DNA of 7,027 nucleotides from an uncultured Lachnospiraceae bacterium (GTDB lineage Bacteria; Bacillota; Clostridia; Lachnospirales; Lachnospiraceae): assembly GCA_910586315.1 (NCBI GenBank), contig CAJUIP010000078.1:1-7027 (forward strand), in the 5' to 3' direction. The notes beneath the pieces were generated by a model that searched no databases, was not told the DNA's origin, and saw only the letters and a program-made list of their open reading frames with translations. Numbering within the stretch: position 1 is the stretch's first letter; each line of letters begins with the position of its first letter. Made by a program: the position numbers and the translations under genes. This document shows positions 6,495-7,027 of the stretch, piece after piece.

Positions 6495-6739
6495 CATCTG
6501 CCTCCCCGTCAGTCTTCTCATTTTTCTGCCCGACCGGTTTGTTCCTAAAATCCCACATGAAAAGTCAGACCGGTCTGCTCCTGTATCTTTTCAAGAAGCT
6601 CACTCCCAGCCGCCGTCTTTGCCAGAAGCATAAAACAGACCGGTTCCTGCCCCAGAACCCTGCCCAAGCAGCGGAGTATGTGACCCTCGCGGCAGTCGCC
6701 AAATGTACATGCAAGCACAAGGTTACTTTCTGCCTCTGC
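6481..6739 (-). pseudogene. Interrupted reading frame between the edge gene and the membrane-protein gene
   Basis: After the TGA at 6740-6742 the same frame stays open for 64 codons, to the TAG at 6545-6547, and looks like real protein: a strand (Asn-Leu-Val-Leu-Ala-Cys-Thr-Phe), a helix, a strand (Pro-Val-Cys-Phe-Met-Leu-Leu), an amphipathic helix (Ser-Glu-Leu-Leu-Glu-Lys-Ile-Gln-Glu-Gln) and a strand. At the TAG, a +1 shift on TTTT (6547-6550) would join a hydrophilic tail (Arg-Asn-Lys-Pro-Val-Gly-Gln-Lys and on) that ends at the TAA, 6481-6483. That tail overlaps the next gene's ATG 6494 by 14 bases, a layout like the 8-base overlap at 5271-5278. No ATG with a ribosome site begins the fragment; a GTG at 6718 is possible but poorly preceded. 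Alternatives are a small GTG-started gene of 57 codons, decay of a longer gene, a sequencing error, or recoding. I favour decay or error. Confidence 0.42.
6566..6577. repeat. 12-base perfect palindrome CAGACCGGTCTG within a cluster of ACCGGT sites
   Basis: CAGACCGGTCTG reads the same on both strands. Its core ACCGGT recurs at 6533-6538, 6639-6644, 6776-6781 and 6878-6883, five times in about 350 bases. Seen from the minus strand, the three sites between 6533 and 6644 each lie 4 to 10 bases upstream of an ATG triplet. An operator is possible, but all copies fall in protein-like sequence, so chance is not excluded. Confidence 0.3.
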
Positions 6740-7027
6740 TCACTTTTCTTTGCCAGTATCCCAGGAAGCTCTTAAACCGGTAATTTCCAGAAACGGCATA
6801 TAAAAATGGAAGTATCCGTCATGGGTGTCAATGTTCCAGCCTCCTTTGAGACCAATCACTGGTCCCCGATACATCCAACCGGTTTCGTCCTCCACTCCAA
6901 CAGGGTAGCCGTCCCGGAGATGATACCACACCGGCAGGGTGATGGTTTGGTTATTGGTCCAGTCCATCTCCCTTTCCTCCCAAAAGCTGTAGGAAAATTC
7001 GTAGGAATGTCCATCCGCGCCGGTGAC
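6740..7027 (-). CDS. Unrecognised beta-rich protein, 5' end outside window
   Basis: This is the C-terminal part (95 residues visible) of a protein I do not recognise. The frame is open from the window's right edge, through the ATG at 6967, to the TGA at 6740-6742. The 20 codons before that ATG are protein-like and aromatic (Tyr-Glu-Phe-Ser-Tyr-Ser-Phe-Trp), so the true start probably lies beyond 7027. However, a GGGAGGAAAGGGAG stretch just before 6967 would also serve as a ribosome site, giving a 75-residue protein. The sequence is rich in aromatic residues and glycine: Leu-Pro-Val-Trp-Tyr-His-Leu, a Gly-Trp-Met-Tyr-Arg-Gly-Pro turn, and Tyr-Phe-His-Phe-Tyr-Met-Pro-Phe. This suggests beta strands. 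It has no signal peptide or membrane segment in view. It is the first visible gene of the minus-strand operon that continues to 4043. The frame stays open past its TGA (see 6481-6739), so it may be a truncated form of a longer protein. Confidence 0.62.
   Translation of the reverse strand, partial: VTGADGHSYEFSYSFWEEREMDWTNNQTITLPVWYHLRDGYPVGVEDETGWMYRGPVIGLKGGWNIDTHDGYFHFYMPFLEITGLRASWDTGKEK

Noticed and set aside
6700..6742. TGA at 6740-6742 as a selenocysteine codon
   Set aside because: The sequence just after it forms only a weak stem of about 3 plus 3 base pairs, and the residue context has no redox-type motif.
6539..6775. 78-codon plus-strand open frame at the right end
   Set aside because: The minus-strand frame through the same bases is far more protein-like and fits the operon direction; this one is low-complexity, rich in Cys, Lys and Ser.

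Overview
The window looks like chromosome from a Gram-positive gut-type Clostridia, most likely a Lachnospiraceae relative. This is an inference from strong AGGAGG ribosome binding sites, moderate GC content, tight gene overlaps and the protein styles (AraC-cupin regulator, small HPr-like protein, PHP phosphoesterase, Sel1-repeat protein). No RNA gene, CRISPR array, insertion sequence or phage gene was found.

Layout. (1) Bases 1-506 (+) are the 3' end of a MATE-family efflux pump, clearly more AT-rich than what follows. (2) Bases 627-3979 form a divergent unit: an AraC-family regulator on the minus strand, and on the plus strand a three-gene operon of an MFS permease, a 78-residue protein resembling the HPr fold, and a PHP-domain metal-dependent phosphoesterase. 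The operon genes are 1 base apart and then overlap by 4 bases. Two candidate extended -10 promoters sit back to back in the 107-base divergent gap. (3) A hairpin with a T-run at 4032-4078 ends the operon and lies partly inside the end of the converging gene. (4) Bases 4043-7027 are a minus-strand operon entering from beyond the right edge: a beta-rich unknown protein (5' end outside the window), an interrupted reading frame, an unknown protein with two membrane segments and an acidic linker, and a Sel1-repeat protein, joined by short overlaps.

How the genes may work together. The AraC regulator probably senses a small molecule and controls the permease-HPr-like-PHP operon, which suggests uptake and dephosphorylation or hydrolysis of a phosphorylated or nucleotide-type compound; the substrate cannot be read from sequence. 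The right-hand operon is uncharacterised: a membrane-anchored protein coupled to a Sel1 scaffold and a decaying or recoded upstream gene. The least conventional part is 6481-6742, where one protein-like reading frame is broken by an in-frame TGA and then by a TTTT-TAG shift, and its tail overlaps the next gene's start.
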